Notes: generated by a model not told the origin, from the letters alone. 64,000 nt of DNA from a bacterium (GCA_028275345.1 JAPWUV010000001.1:248001-312000), one strand, 5' to 3'; shown: positions 1 through 9,778, numbered from the stretch's first letter. Numbers and translations are program-made.

Positions 1-835
1 AGGCTCCAGTGGATGGGTCCGTAACCCCTTCATAGGTCAGAAGGACGGTCGGGTTGGAGGCGCTGGTGAGCTTAAAGGTGACGACGTCAGTGAACGGGAA
101 GCCGTCCGGATCCAGAACTGTGCCGGAGATCACCGCCCCATCGTCAAGATCAAAGTTGATGCCGGCGACCTGGGCCCCGCGCGGCACCACAATGGGAGTG
201 GCCGCTCTCCAACCCCTCTTGTCACCGAAGGGCGCCGGGACGTTGTCGTACAGTTCATCTACATAGTCATTGCTGACGGTCATGACGTAGAATTTGCCGG
301 GGCCGGTCATCAGTTCGTATTGCCCGGAGCGGTCCGTCTCCCCCACCTGAACGACGTAGCCGAGAGAGTCAAAGGCGACCACCGCGATGGGCCTCTCCGG
401 CGTCCTTCCCGCCACCGTAACCGTGCCCCGGATTCCCTCTTCCAGGTACGCGCTCAGCACGGCGGCAGAGGTTTCGCCACGGCTCTTCTTCAGCTCTTGG
501 ACGAAGTCGATGCCGCGTGCTCGGCTCAGCAGGATGGCCGTCCGGATTGCCTGCAGTCTGATCTCCGGCGTGATGGCTCGGGCCGCTCGCTCAGCCATGC
601 GTTGGGCCGCCTGGTGATCGGCGAGCGCTTTCAGGACCTGGGCGGAGGTCGCCTTTCCCATCTCTTGCGAAGCGAGCCCGAGGGCCAGAAGCTCTCGCTG
701 CGTCGTGGCCTCCGAAAGGAGCTTCTTGAAGGCCTGCTGTGGCGGCGTGTCGGCCTGCACAAGCGCTGCCAGGACTCCCGAAAACAGGAGCACCACCATT
801 CCCAAGCTGCCCATCCGTAGCAAGACCCGTCTCAT
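1..835 (-). CDS. secreted protein with carboxypeptidase-regulatory-like (beta-sandwich) domain, 3' part missing
   Basis: The gene reads off the left edge of the window; 278 codons are visible. The start ATG at 835-833 follows a near-perfect Shine-Dalgarno (TAAGGAGGTG, five bases upstream). Residues 1-28 form a signal peptide (MRRVLLR, then a hydrophobic stretch, then about LVQA). Residues 30-130 are helical and rich in Ala, Glu and Arg. From about residue 140 the sequence changes to a beta-rich segment with the pattern of carboxypeptidase-regulatory/SdrD-B-like sandwiches (GTVTVAG.., then ISGTVLDPDGFP). Such domains usually belong to cell-surface or periplasmic proteins. The enzymatic or adhesive part, if any, lies outside the window. 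A promoter is predicted about 90 bases upstream. The existence of the gene is secure; its function is unknown. Confidence 0.8.
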   Translation of the reverse strand, partial: MRRVLLRMGSLGMVVLLFSGVLAALVQADTPPQQAFKKLLSEATTQRELLALGLASQEMGKATSAQVLKALADHQAAQRMAERAARAITPEIRLQAIRTAILLSRARGIDFVQELKKSRGETSAAVLSAYLEEGIRGTVTVAGRTPERPIAVVAFDSLGYVVQVGETDRSGQYELMTGPGKFYVMTVSNDYVDELYDNVPAPFGDKRGWRAATPIVVPRGAQVAGINFDLDDGAVISGTVLDPDGFPFTDVVTFKLTSASNPTVLLTYEGVTDPSTGA

Positions 836-924
836 CTCCGCACCTCCTTAGGCAAGTGCGCTCTGTTTCCCTTCATCTTCGATGCATGGGTCACGCGTCC
901 GTGACATCCGCCCCCACACACGTC

Positions 925-953
925 AATGTACACCCATCCCCCGGCGATTGCAA
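925..953 (-). promoter_or_regulatory. predicted sigma70-type promoter of the first gene
   Basis: On the minus strand TTGCAA (953-948) and TACATT (930-925) are separated by exactly 17 bp. It lies in the 247-base gap between the stop of the DUF4390-like gene and the start at 835, pointing at that start. The same TTGnnn-17-TACATT layout recurs at many other intergenic sites in this window. Confidence 0.65.
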
Positions 954-1082
954 GGGGCTTCTTTCGCTCCCTTTGCGCCTCTCCGTCCGGAGGATATGCC
1001 CCTGGGTTCGGCGCCGGTTGGCGAAGTGTGCCTCCAGGCATGAACGCCGATTGGCGGTAGGAAAGAAGCGGGTTCTTTACGG

Positions 1083-1730
1083 TTATGCTCCGCTGCGGGG
1101 GAGCTCGAAGGGGGCCGATCGGCAGGTGTAGGCGCGGTTCCCCAGGCCGATGAGATCCACAAGCACACCCAGCAGACGGCTCCCTCCCTCATCATGGGGT
1201 TGCGCGCGAAGCTCGCGGGCGGCCTCTCGGGCTTCTCCCCGGAGCCACCGCTGGATCTCCCTGTAGCTCTCCAGCGCCAATGGCTCGATCACCACCGTGA
1301 GCGTCAGGTAGTAAGTCCCTGGGGGCAGCAAGGAAGCCTTGGACGTCACCCGCAGGACCCGGGGTCTTGAGAGGTAGCTCTCCAATTCGGTGACGTCCAC
1401 GTAGGTAGGAGGGCTGGTGTCGGGAAAGGATACGGCGTACGCGATCTCGAGCGGTTCGAAGTACAGCTTGGCCCGCTCCACCACCTTGCGAACGAGTTCG
1501 TCCGGCAGGATCCTGCGGACGCGCCAGAGGCGGATCTCGAAACGGATGGCCGAGGTGGCGCCTCGCGTGACCGCAAGGAGGAGGTCGCGGTTCAAGACCG
1601 GCCCCACGGAGACTTGGACCAGGAGCGTGTCCTGCCGCACGTAGACGGAGTCCACTTGCACGCGCCCCGCTTCCGCTCCGATGGCAGAGCCTCCCTCGCC
1701 CAGCGTCAAGAAGGCTAGGAAAAGGGCCAT
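1083..1730 (-). CDS. exported protein of unknown function, DUF4390-like
   Basis: 215 aa. The start ATG (1730-1728) overlaps the prmA stop as TGATG, so translation is probably coupled. The open frame extends further upstream, but only inside prmA. Residues 1-20 are a short hydrophobic signal segment (MALFLAFLTL..) ending near AIGAEA. The rest is predicted beta-rich with charged strands (FEIRLWRVRR, YAVSF, YYLTLTVVIE), resembling the DUF4390 family of periplasmic proteins by length and pattern. No catalytic motif is visible. It is the last gene of the sprA operon, so an envelope role is likely. The family assignment is by pattern only. Confidence 0.6.
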   Translation of the reverse strand: MALFLAFLTLGEGGSAIGAEAGRVQVDSVYVRQDTLLVQVSVGPVLNRDLLLAVTRGATSAIRFEIRLWRVRRILPDELVRKVVERAKLYFEPLEIAYAVSFPDTSPPTYVDVTELESYLSRPRVLRVTSKASLLPPGTYYLTLTVVIEPLALESYREIQRWLRGEAREAARELRAQPHDEGGSRLLGVLVDLIGLGNRAYTCRSAPFELPRSGA

Positions 1731-2599
1731 CAGACCCTGCGCCTTGCCACGATGGCGATCCACTCCTCGCGCCTCAGACAGTCCTCCGATCGGAGCCCGA
1801 ATCTTGCCATCTCTGACGTGATTTCTTCCTCTTCGGTTTCGATCAGACCCGCCAGCACGGCGACTCCGTTCGCGTTGAGGTGCGTGGCGATGTCGTCCAG
1901 AATCGGGAGCAGGATCTGTCGCTGGAGATTGGCCAGTAGGATATCGAAGCGCGCGCCGGAGGCCAGAGCGTCGATGGACCCCACGACCAGCCGGACTTGC
2001 CCTTCCGCTCGATTCAGGCGCAGATTCTCGCGCGCATTTTCGATCGCTACGGGATCGATGTCCAGGCCGATGACCGGAGCGCATCCCAGCTTGGCCGCGG
2101 CGATGGCGAGGATGCCGCTTCCTGTGCCGAGATCGAGCGCGCTCATGCCCGGGCGCGCATGCTGTTCGAGCGCCTCAAGCGTGAGCTGCGTGCTGGGATG
2201 GGTCCCCGTGCCGAAGGCCTGTCCCGGCTGGATGACGATCGGGAGATCCCGATCCGTTGCCCCCTTCGGCACCTCATGCCAAGGAGCACGGACCAGCAGG
2301 CGGCGGCCTACTAGCACGGGCCGGAAATGGGCTTTCCAGGCCGATTGCCAGTCGCGCTCTTCCTCCCAATGGAGCTCAAATTCGATTTCCTCGGCGCCTG
2401 AGCCGAGGCATTGAAGCAGCCGGCGGAGGCAGGAGTGAACTTCCAATGGATTGAATTCCGGAGGCAAATAGACATGCACCGCACTGCCCTCTTGCCAGGA
2501 GCCCAGCGCGCCGTGTTCGAGGAGGAGGTCGCTCAGCGTTTCCATCAGCGGGGACGGCGCCCGCAGAGTAAGCCGGAGCCAGCGTTGCTCCCTCACCAT
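1730..2599 (-). CDS. prmA: ribosomal protein L11 methyltransferase PrmA
   Basis: 289 aa. SAM-dependent enzyme that methylates ribosomal protein L11. The family signature AFGTGTHPST lies just before the SAM-binding motif I (LDLGTGSGILAIAA, about residue 155), followed by the acidic ribose-binding strand (GLDIDPVAIENARENL) and the LANL motif of the active site. The start ATG at 2599 overlaps the preceding M28 stop by seven bases (ATGGTGA). An earlier in-frame start would add about 29 residues of proline/glycine-rich sequence with no family resemblance. Length and motifs match typical PrmA. Confidence 0.93.
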   Translation of the reverse strand: MVREQRWLRLTLRAPSPLMETLSDLLLEHGALGSWQEGSAVHVYLPPEFNPLEVHSCLRRLLQCLGSGAEEIEFELHWEEERDWQSAWKAHFRPVLVGRRLLVRAPWHEVPKGATDRDLPIVIQPGQAFGTGTHPSTQLTLEALEQHARPGMSALDLGTGSGILAIAAAKLGCAPVIGLDIDPVAIENARENLRLNRAEGQVRLVVGSIDALASGARFDILLANLQRQILLPILDDIATHLNANGVAVLAGLIETEEEEITSEMARFGLRSEDCLRREEWIAIVARRRV

Positions 2600-3621
2600 T
2601 GGCGAATCACCTGCAGGAGCACTCGCCCGACCTTCTCCAAGCTGGCCGGGCTGCACTTGTCCGGCGTGTCCTCCAGGGTGTGCCAATAGGGGTAGTCGAA
2701 GTCGATCACGTCGATGGCGGGAATCCCGACGGAAAGGAGCGGGACATGATCGTCTGTCACGTAGTATTCGACTCGAGGAATGAACTCGGCGAACCCGAGC
2801 CGGTGAGCTGTGCTCCAGACCATTTCCACCAATGAGCGGGCGAAGCGGTGAGAGTAGCCTTCCATGTAGAGATTCAGGTCGCGATCGCCCACCATGTCCA
2901 AAAGGATGGCTGCTTCCGGCCGCTCCTCGCGGGAAAGGCTGCGTGCGAAATGGCGGGAGCCAACGGCGTAGGTATCCTCATCGCCCGGCCTCCCCTGATC
3001 CTCCGCATCGAAGAGGACGATATCGATGCCCACTTTGGGCGGCGACTCCTGCAGGACCCTGGCGAGCTCCAACAGAACTGCCACTCCTGAGGCTCCGTCG
3101 TTGGCCCCGAGGATGGGCTTGCGGCGGTTCCTCGGATCCGGGTCCTCGTCGGCCCAAGGTCGGGTATCCCAGTGGGCACAGAGCAGAACTCGTCGCCGGC
3201 GCTCGGGCCAGAGGCGCGCCACCAAGTTCGTTGCCTTGGCCACCTGCATGCTATCCAGACCGAATCGGTGGTCGAAGCTCTGGTGGGTGACGGCCGAAGT
3301 GTAGCGCCTGAGTTCCGACGTGAGGAAATCCAGGCAAGCGCGATGGCCCGGCGAGCCCGGGTACCGCGGCCCGAAGGAGCACTGCTTTTCTAGCAGCGCA
3401 AAGGCGCGGGATCCATCAAAATCGCTCCCGGCGCTCCGGCATGAAAAAGAGGCCAAGACCATCGCCAGCGCCAGGGACCAGCGGAGGCCCGCTTTCGGTC
3501 CCCGCGTACGGAGCTTGGATAAGCTTTGACGATTTCTCAGCGAGATCTCTCCGGCTGTCCCAGTTAGCCAAGCTTCCTCGGCCTCAGCTCCCGCGAATCG
3601 ATATTTGGACACTGATCCCAA
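2593..3621 (-). CDS. M28-family glutaminyl-peptide cyclotransferase-like lipoprotein
   Basis: 342 aa. Metal-binding motifs of the M28 fold appear in order: AHWDTRP, GANDGASG, DAEDQG, then a late His in WHTLEDTP. The pattern HWDTRPWADED..GANDGASGVAVLLELAR is that of bacterial glutaminyl cyclases, which convert N-terminal Gln to pyroglutamate, though an M28 aminopeptidase cannot be excluded. A hydrophobic segment at about residues 48-61 ends at Cys (LASFSC), suggesting a periplasmic lipoprotein. The start is uncertain: TTG at 3621 or GTG at 3612 are the only usual starts before the signal segment, both lie inside the 3' end of sprA, and neither has a good ribosome site. It sits between sprA and prmA in one operon. 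Confidence 0.75.
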   Translation of the reverse strand: MGSVSKYRFAGAEAEEAWLTGTAGEISLRNRQSLSKLRTRGPKAGLRWSLALAMVLASFSCRSAGSDFDGSRAFALLEKQCSFGPRYPGSPGHRACLDFLTSELRRYTSAVTHQSFDHRFGLDSMQVAKATNLVARLWPERRRRVLLCAHWDTRPWADEDPDPRNRRKPILGANDGASGVAVLLELARVLQESPPKVGIDIVLFDAEDQGRPGDEDTYAVGSRHFARSLSREERPEAAILLDMVGDRDLNLYMEGYSHRFARSLVEMVWSTAHRLGFAEFIPRVEYYVTDDHVPLLSVGIPAIDVIDFDYPYWHTLEDTPDKCSPASLEKVGRVLLQVIRQW

Positions 3622-6600
3622 GCTCCTGGATTTTCGTTTCGCCCATCAGCGAATTCTTGGTGTGGCCCACGGTGAAATACGCGCTTCCGCGGACCTGCGT
3701 GCTGAACGTGTAGGTGACCCTCGGCGAGAATTCCCATTTGCTGGTTTCCGCGGTCGGTTGGAATCGGCCATCTCGCCCGCGGCTTTTCAACGTGGTGTTG
3801 GTTCCGTAGATGAGGCTGAACTGGAAGTCGACGCTATTCTTGAGCTCCTTGTTCTTCAGGATGGGCACGCGGAAGCCGGAGCGCTTGCTGTATCGAGCCG
3901 TCAGGCTGAGATCGCGGCTGAGCTGTTTCGTCGAGCCCACGCCGTAACTGGTGCTTTGGCTCAGCTGTTCGCTGGAGTTGTAGCGGAGAGAGATGTTCAT
4001 GCCGTTCTTCAGCTGAACGTTGACGCCCACCAGCGGACGGAATCCCGCCTGGAAGTCCAGCCGTGTCGTGGTGCGGACACCTTGCGGAGTGAGGTTCCAG
4101 GTTTCGCTGCGCTGGCCGTCGAAGGAATGGTCCAGCGAGACCGTTTGCGCGTACTTTTGTAGGACCTTCCAGCGCTCCAGCCCGGACCAACGAATGGTCC
4201 AGGAGGGGAATGGCATGTCCAGCCCTCCGAGACGCATGTAGGTCTGGTTGATACTACCGGTCACCGTGGTGGTCCGATTCTCTTGCTCAGACCAATTGTA
4301 GCGGAGGTCCACGCCGATGTTCCGACGCGGGCGAAGGCCTGTCTGCAGACTCATGCCATTGGAGACGTTCTCCGCACCTCGGTTGGTCCCCACATTCTGC
4401 AGGCTCGGTACCCCCGGATCCAGGCTGAAGCCGAGCTGGAAATCGCTGCTCGGCATTTTCTCGCTGGCCAAGCCGTACCGACTGGCCCCTTTCCGTTGCT
4501 GCAAGCTGAGGCTGATGGGATCGAACATCTCGAAGAACTTGCCGACATAGCGCAGCAAGGAGAAGGGCGTGCCCTCCTTCTTCTCTTCCTTCTTGGCTTG
4601 CTGGCCGGGCGGTGACTCCTGCTGCGGGGTCTGTCCCTGCGTTCCCGGCGGAGCACGTCGAGCTCCAGGAGGCTGCCGGCCCGGCATGGGCCTTCCGGCT
4701 GGAGCGGAGGGCCGGAAAATGGAATTCCACAGCCGGTTTGGGTCGAGGCTGAAGCTTGCCGAGAGATTGGCGCTGTTGGTGGCGCTCCGACCGGTCGTCT
4801 TTTGCTGGAGGTTGTTGTTGTACTGGAAATTGGACGAGTAGTTGACGCTGTTGGTAAGCCAGGTGAAAATCTTCGGGCTGTACTTGACGCTGAAGGTCTG
4901 GTTCACCCCCGTCGTTTGGCCAAACTTGAACTTCCAGAGGTCACTGAGGGGACTTTCTCGCATATCCGAGGCGTAGCTGCGGCTGTAGTCAAAGCTTAGA
5001 TTGTCGAACATCTGGTACCCGGCCCGAATGGATCGGCTCACGTTGAGCACGTAGGTCGCGGTGACTGCGCCCGTGCGCGTGATCGATCGTTGGTCGTTCT
5101 GGTTGAAGGAGCCATCCAGAGAGAGGTTTGTCGGGGTGTAGTAGAACTTGGTGGCTGCAAGCTTGCCCACGATGGGGATGGATCCGAGGAAGGAGAAGGG
5201 CTGAAGCGCCTTGCCTCGGCCAAGGGTAAGGTTGTATCCGATGCGTCCGGAGCGCGAGACATTCCTGGAGTCCTCGATGGTGGAGCTGCTGGAATGGGAT
5301 TCCGTCTCGCTGTAGGAGATGGAGATGCGATCCACGGTGTTAGCCAGGATCCAGTTCTTCGATTGGGTGCTCCGCCGCAGCGAGACGCTGAAGCCGCTCT
5401 GTTCCTGCCGGGATTGAATGGTCTCGAGCACCGACTGCGGGATCCGGCCTTTTCGGACCTCGATGTCCGTCCCGGGCTTGTACTTGGGAGTGGCCTCGGC
5501 CGTGCGCTGATTATAGGTGATCGGGATCGAAAGGCCCAGGAAGGAGGGGAGCAGCTTGTCCAGCTGGAGGCTGGCGTTGAAGGCGGTGGAGAAGCGATTG
5601 TCGCCGGAGCCGTATCGGCTCTTGATGTCGTGGAAGTCGGCGTCCTGCCGATCGATGTCCACGTTCACGCGCATCACATCCGCCAGGGCGAGATCCGCGT
5701 GCGCGCGCATGGCGATCCCGCGTTCTTTCTTCACGTAGCTCAATCGGAGCTCATTGAGCCAGATCTCCCCGGTGAACGGCAGCGGCTGAGCCCCGTATCC
5801 GGCCGCGAAGGTGCCCATCAGGTTTCGGATCCCGACGGCGAGCATGCGCACGTTCGTCAGGCTCGGCCGACCGCGGATCCGGTACTCCTTCCCATTGAGC
5901 AGCGCCTTCACGAACTCCCCGGAGGTGCTGTCGTAATAGGCCGAATCGAGCTTCACGGCCGTCAGGTCCAGAAGGTCAATCACGATCTCGTTCCGTTTGT
6001 CCCAGCCGGGGTAGACCCGTTGCCGGAGCTCGTAATAGTTCTTCAAATCGGATCCGAAGCGGAAGAAGAGCTCGATGTAGCTTGTGTCCTGCCGGATGTG
6101 CGTCCCCGCCGGGTCCTTTCCGTAGACGTACATCTTCATCTTTTCGTAATGCAGGTAGTCCTGGGCGGAAAAGAAGGTCTTTTGAACCAGGCCGCTGTAG
6201 CCCGGTTTGAGGTCGCTGACCTTGAGGACGAGGGCTTGTTCACGGGCCTGGACGCGGGTGATGGGATCGATCTCACCCGAGACGCCGGGAGGCGGCCGGT
6301 ATTCGGGATTGTCGTGGGTGTTGACGACGGTCACCGCGACCGTGGTATCGTCCCGCGCGTCGTACTTGTCGGGGGCTTCGGGAGAAGCGATGCCCAGTTC
6401 CTTCCAATCGCTGCCGACGAAGTTGATCTCGGCGATCCGGACCCGGACGCCGTTTCGGTTTTTCACCCCATTGATCCAGATCCGCACGAACTCGATGCGG
6501 GTGAAATCGGGATTCCCAATCTCCTTGCGGTGGGTTAGGTCTGCAAGCGGGATGCGATACTGCCACCATCCCTTCTCCGGATTGCCGCCGGAGATGTAAG

Positions 6601-9600
6601 CGGTGTCCGGAGAGTCCTTCGCCAGGTTGATGGTGTACTCGAAGTAGTTGTTGCTGAGATCGACGGCGCCATTTCCGTTGATATCCTCCGTGTCTGGGCG
6701 ACGGCCTCCCTCGTCGTTTTCATTGCCCTGCGTCCCATTGATGCGGCTGTAGTCGAAGCTCGCGGGGGCGTAATGCCAGTCGTCGAGACTGAGCGGTTCG
6801 CCCGGATCTCGTTTGCCATTTCGGTTGATGTCCCAGAAATCGAGCGGGTCGGGCAGGTCCATTCCGTCCAGTCCGACGTCTTCTCCCGGGTCGAGCAGTC
6901 CGTTGCGGAATCCCCCAGGCGGGGCCTTGTCTTCCGTGTCCAGCCGGCCGTTCGGGATCACGTCCTCGGAGATCTGGCCAAGGTCGATGTGGAGGATCCC
7001 CTCGTCCCCTTGCACCATGATCTCCAAGAACTTGCTTTCCGTCTGGTCATGGTAGCCTGCGGAAAGGCTCTGCATGATCCCCGCCCAGGAGCTGTCGAGT
7101 GGGAAGTAGTAGGGGGAACTGGGCGGGAGATGGGTACTGTCGGCCGGGGTGAATTCGATGCTCAGGACATGTACCCGCTGGGGTACATTGGGGTTGATGT
7201 CCCGATTGGGCCAGATGTCTTTGATGTAGACCTGCTCCCACGGGTTGTACCAGATGATTCGACCCATCCGGCTCACGTTGGGATAGATCCCGACAGGTGC
7301 CGACGCCAGAGTCCATGCGCGGCGGGTGATGCTCAGCCCGATCGTGCGCTTGGAGCCCTCGAAGTCGTCGATGTAGGCGACTCCGCTCGGGTCTCCGGTG
7401 GCTTCATTGTTCCGGGTGTTCGGGTTCGGGAGGATCTGGGCCACTTCGCCTTCCACGTTCACGCTGGACGGGGCCTGCGTGTCCACGAAGGGCAAAAAGT
7501 TCACCGCGCGTGTAAGGAAGTAGGGCTGGAAGCCGAACTTGCCGTTCACATCCCAGATGAAATTCCGCATGGGGCCCTGGCCCACCCGAATCTTCCGATC
7601 CAAGGTCGTCTGATTCATGTAGAGGAGGGAAGCCCCGATGAAGCGGTCGTTGCCGAAATCGTATTGAGCGCGTGTGCCCACCAGCGTCTTCTTCTCCAAC
7701 TGGAATAGCTCGTTGCTCTCGTACGAGATCTGGACGTCGGCTGTGGGAAGCGTGGCTTCCTCATTCAGGATGGTGAGGGTTCCGGTGTAATAGTCGATCA
7801 CGTAGTCGGTGCCGCGCTGGAGAGGCCGGCCGTTGAGCCGCACTTCCTCCGAGCCCTCAATGAGATTGAATCCCAGCTGGTAGGTGGCACTCTTGTTTTG
7901 GGACTTCACCTCGATGTAGAATTTGCTCGCCGCGGTGATGGCCGCTTGGCTGGTGGTGTCGTACAGGGTAGGACTGTACTTATCGGGGGCCAGTTCGGGC
8001 TTCACCAACTTTCCATCGATGTACACGCCGAGGGGGGCAAAAGGGAGCAGGTCCGGGAAGATCAGCTCGCCCCGCGCGAGGTTGATGATGTTCGGATCGA
8101 TGTCGATGGCCCCATCGGGATTCGGATTGCCGTTCAGGTCAAAACGGTCCAGGCCGAAGATCTCGAGGTACGTCTTGGCTTTCCCATCCACCACCTGAGT
8201 TTCTTCCGGGTCACCGGAGGGAGGTTTGTAGAAGATCTTGAGGGAGAAGCCTTCCCGCTGGATGTTGCTGGCCCCGAGGTAATAGACGTTCTTCCATTCG
8301 AGATCCCAGGCGCTGTCCTTGGGTGTGGGCTTCGGGGACTTCAAGATGCGCAGGATGATGGTGTTCTGGGAGGTGGGGTCGAAGTCGATATCGCCGACGC
8401 GGCGGCCGGAGTTCGTCTCGTACGCTACGGCCAGGACCTCCCCGTCCCCCACCGGATTATTCAGCTGGATGTAGCCGAGGTCGGTGTCGACGAAGTATTC
8501 CGTTTTTTCCATCCGCCGGAAGTAGCCAAAGTAGTGGTTCTGGTCCACCCGGCTGGTGTCGACGTCGAAGGTTTGGAGGCTATCGGCGAGCCCGGGCTGG
8601 TCCGGCCTCTCGTCGATCACGGCCCAGCCGCGGATCGAATCCGAGTACCGCGTGTCGTAACCCGGCTCGGACTTGTATACTTCAATTCTGCGGATCGACC
8701 AGGCGGGATTGTACAGGTGGTTGCCTTCCTTGTCGTAATAGCGGTACTGATTCCGGTAGTAGCGGTCGAGGAAGAAGTAGGTGCCGCGCCGGTATTGGTA
8801 GTCTTCGATGCGCTGCGTCTGCTGCTCCGCCCCGCCGCTGAGGCTGATGCGTCTGCTCTCCCCCTTTTCCTGGCTGGCGATGGTGGTGACCTTGAGGTTG
8901 CCGAGTTGCATATCGGCCTTCACGCCGAAAAGCCCGGAGTTTCTCCCGCTGAAGGTCACGAAGCGCGTTGCGGGGAGGGAAAGGGAGATGTTTCCCGCCT
9001 CGACCGAGGTCACCACCTCGTCTTCAAAGCCCGTGTATTCCAGTCGGATGGTATTTTCGAAGTCGAAGGGGCGCTCGGAGTCTTGGTCCACGCGGACGCT
9101 CACCTTTTCGCCAATGTGCCCCTCGACACCGAACCGCTGCTTCTGCTCCATCTTGAAGTTGTAGTCGGAACCGCGGGTGAGCGCTGTTTTCACCTCGCTT
9201 CGTTTTTCGTGGCGGAAACCGCCGTCAATGGTGATGTCGCCGGTCACGCTCAAGCCGACCCGGGAGCCGCCGAAGAGGGTCTGGAAGGTGCGGCTGCGGA
9301 TTTCCATGGGGAGGTCGATGCGCACGCCTTGATCGCGGCGGCGTCGGTCGTCCAGATATTCCCGGGGCTTCTTGAGCATGGTTTGCCGCCACAGGCTTCT
9401 CAGCTTGCTCTGACCCTGCAACTCGACGAAATCCCAGAGGGGCATGCGCAAGGGGTAGAAGATCTCGCTCCGGCCCAGATTGTAGGTCAAGGTGATCACC
9501 CTGCCCACGCTGTCCACTGCGGACTGAAGGCGAAGGCTGCGGATCATGCGGGGCATCGGGGGGATGTGCAGGGAGTCGACGGGAATGCCGTAGTAGCCAT

Positions 9601-9778
9601 CGTCGAGGATTGGGGCGCGCAGAGGATCGACGACTCTGCGAGTGAGGGGGGCAAGGGTGAAATCATTGGGGGCTGCGAGCAGACCTTCCCCGCCTCCGCC
9701 GACAAGGAGGATCACGGCGGCCACGCACCCCAATCTCACCCATGAGGGGCGAACTGACCTGGTCGCGTTCACCTGCAC
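3584..9778 (-). CDS. sprA: SprA-family outer-membrane translocon protein of a type IX-like secretion system
   Basis: 2064 aa, somewhat shorter than the roughly 2300-2500 residues usual in Bacteroidetes. SprA is the giant barrel that forms the outer-membrane channel of the type IX secretion system. Residues 1-35 are a signal peptide (GTG start at 9778; the ribosome site is weak). The body is rich in amphipathic beta strands throughout. It contains several Asp/Asn-rich calcium-loop-like stretches around residues 930-1040 (DINRNGKRDPGE, DINGNGAVD) and a proline/glutamine/lysine-rich low-complexity insert at about residues 1690-1740. The C-terminus is strand-rich, as expected for a barrel. It heads an operon with an M28 protein, prmA and a DUF4390-like gene. 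No other T9SS core genes are in the window. Confidence 0.85.
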   Translation of the reverse strand: MQVNATRSVRPSWVRLGCVAAVILLVGGGGEGLLAAPNDFTLAPLTRRVVDPLRAPILDDGYYGIPVDSLHIPPMPRMIRSLRLQSAVDSVGRVITLTYNLGRSEIFYPLRMPLWDFVELQGQSKLRSLWRQTMLKKPREYLDDRRRRDQGVRIDLPMEIRSRTFQTLFGGSRVGLSVTGDITIDGGFRHEKRSEVKTALTRGSDYNFKMEQKQRFGVEGHIGEKVSVRVDQDSERPFDFENTIRLEYTGFEDEVVTSVEAGNISLSLPATRFVTFSGRNSGLFGVKADMQLGNLKVTTIASQEKGESRRISLSGGAEQQTQRIEDYQYRRGTYFFLDRYYRNQYRYYDKEGNHLYNPAWSIRRIEVYKSEPGYDTRYSDSIRGWAVIDERPDQPGLADSLQTFDVDTSRVDQNHYFGYFRRMEKTEYFVDTDLGYIQLNNPVGDGEVLAVAYETNSGRRVGDIDFDPTSQNTIILRILKSPKPTPKDSAWDLEWKNVYYLGASNIQREGFSLKIFYKPPSGDPEETQVVDGKAKTYLEIFGLDRFDLNGNPNPDGAIDIDPNIINLARGELIFPDLLPFAPLGVYIDGKLVKPELAPDKYSPTLYDTTSQAAITAASKFYIEVKSQNKSATYQLGFNLIEGSEEVRLNGRPLQRGTDYVIDYYTGTLTILNEEATLPTADVQISYESNELFQLEKKTLVGTRAQYDFGNDRFIGASLLYMNQTTLDRKIRVGQGPMRNFIWDVNGKFGFQPYFLTRAVNFLPFVDTQAPSSVNVEGEVAQILPNPNTRNNEATGDPSGVAYIDDFEGSKRTIGLSITRRAWTLASAPVGIYPNVSRMGRIIWYNPWEQVYIKDIWPNRDINPNVPQRVHVLSIEFTPADSTHLPPSSPYYFPLDSSWAGIMQSLSAGYHDQTESKFLEIMVQGDEGILHIDLGQISEDVIPNGRLDTEDKAPPGGFRNGLLDPGEDVGLDGMDLPDPLDFWDINRNGKRDPGEPLSLDDWHYAPASFDYSRINGTQGNENDEGGRRPDTEDINGNGAVDLSNNYFEYTINLAKDSPDTAYISGGNPEKGWWQYRIPLADLTHRKEIGNPDFTRIEFVRIWINGVKNRNGVRVRIAEINFVGSDWKELGIASPEAPDKYDARDDTTVAVTVVNTHDNPEYRPPPGVSGEIDPITRVQAREQALVLKVSDLKPGYSGLVQKTFFSAQDYLHYEKMKMYVYGKDPAGTHIRQDTSYIELFFRFGSDLKNYYELRQRVYPGWDKRNEIVIDLLDLTAVKLDSAYYDSTSGEFVKALLNGKEYRIRGRPSLTNVRMLAVGIRNLMGTFAAGYGAQPLPFTGEIWLNELRLSYVKKERGIAMRAHADLALADVMRVNVDIDRQDADFHDIKSRYGSGDNRFSTAFNASLQLDKLLPSFLGLSIPITYNQRTAEATPKYKPGTDIEVRKGRIPQSVLETIQSRQEQSGFSVSLRRSTQSKNWILANTVDRISISYSETESHSSSSTIEDSRNVSRSGRIGYNLTLGRGKALQPFSFLGSIPIVGKLAATKFYYTPTNLSLDGSFNQNDQRSITRTGAVTATYVLNVSRSIRAGYQMFDNLSFDYSRSYASDMRESPLSDLWKFKFGQTTGVNQTFSVKYSPKIFTWLTNSVNYSSNFQYNNNLQQKTTGRSATNSANLSASFSLDPNRLWNSIFRPSAPAGRPMPGRQPPGARRAPPGTQGQTPQQESPPGQQAKKEEKKEGTPFSLLRYVGKFFEMFDPISLSLQQRKGASRYGLASEKMPSSDFQLGFSLDPGVPSLQNVGTNRGAENVSNGMSLQTGLRPRRNIGVDLRYNWSEQENRTTTVTGSINQTYMRLGGLDMPFPSWTIRWSGLERWKVLQKYAQTVSLDHSFDGQRSETWNLTPQGVRTTTRLDFQAGFRPLVGVNVQLKNGMNISLRYNSSEQLSQSTSYGVGSTKQLSRDLSLTARYSKRSGFRVPILKNKELKNSVDFQFSLIYGTNTTLKSRGRDGRFQPTAETSKWEFSPRVTYTFSTQVRGSAYFTVGHTKNSLMGETKIQELGISVQISIRGS

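Noticed and set aside
7898-9745. 615-codon plus-strand frame within sprA, and a similar 482-codon one at 5090-6538
   Set aside because: Both are opposite-strand shadows of sprA, with Val/Gly/Asp/His-rich products that match no protein pattern.
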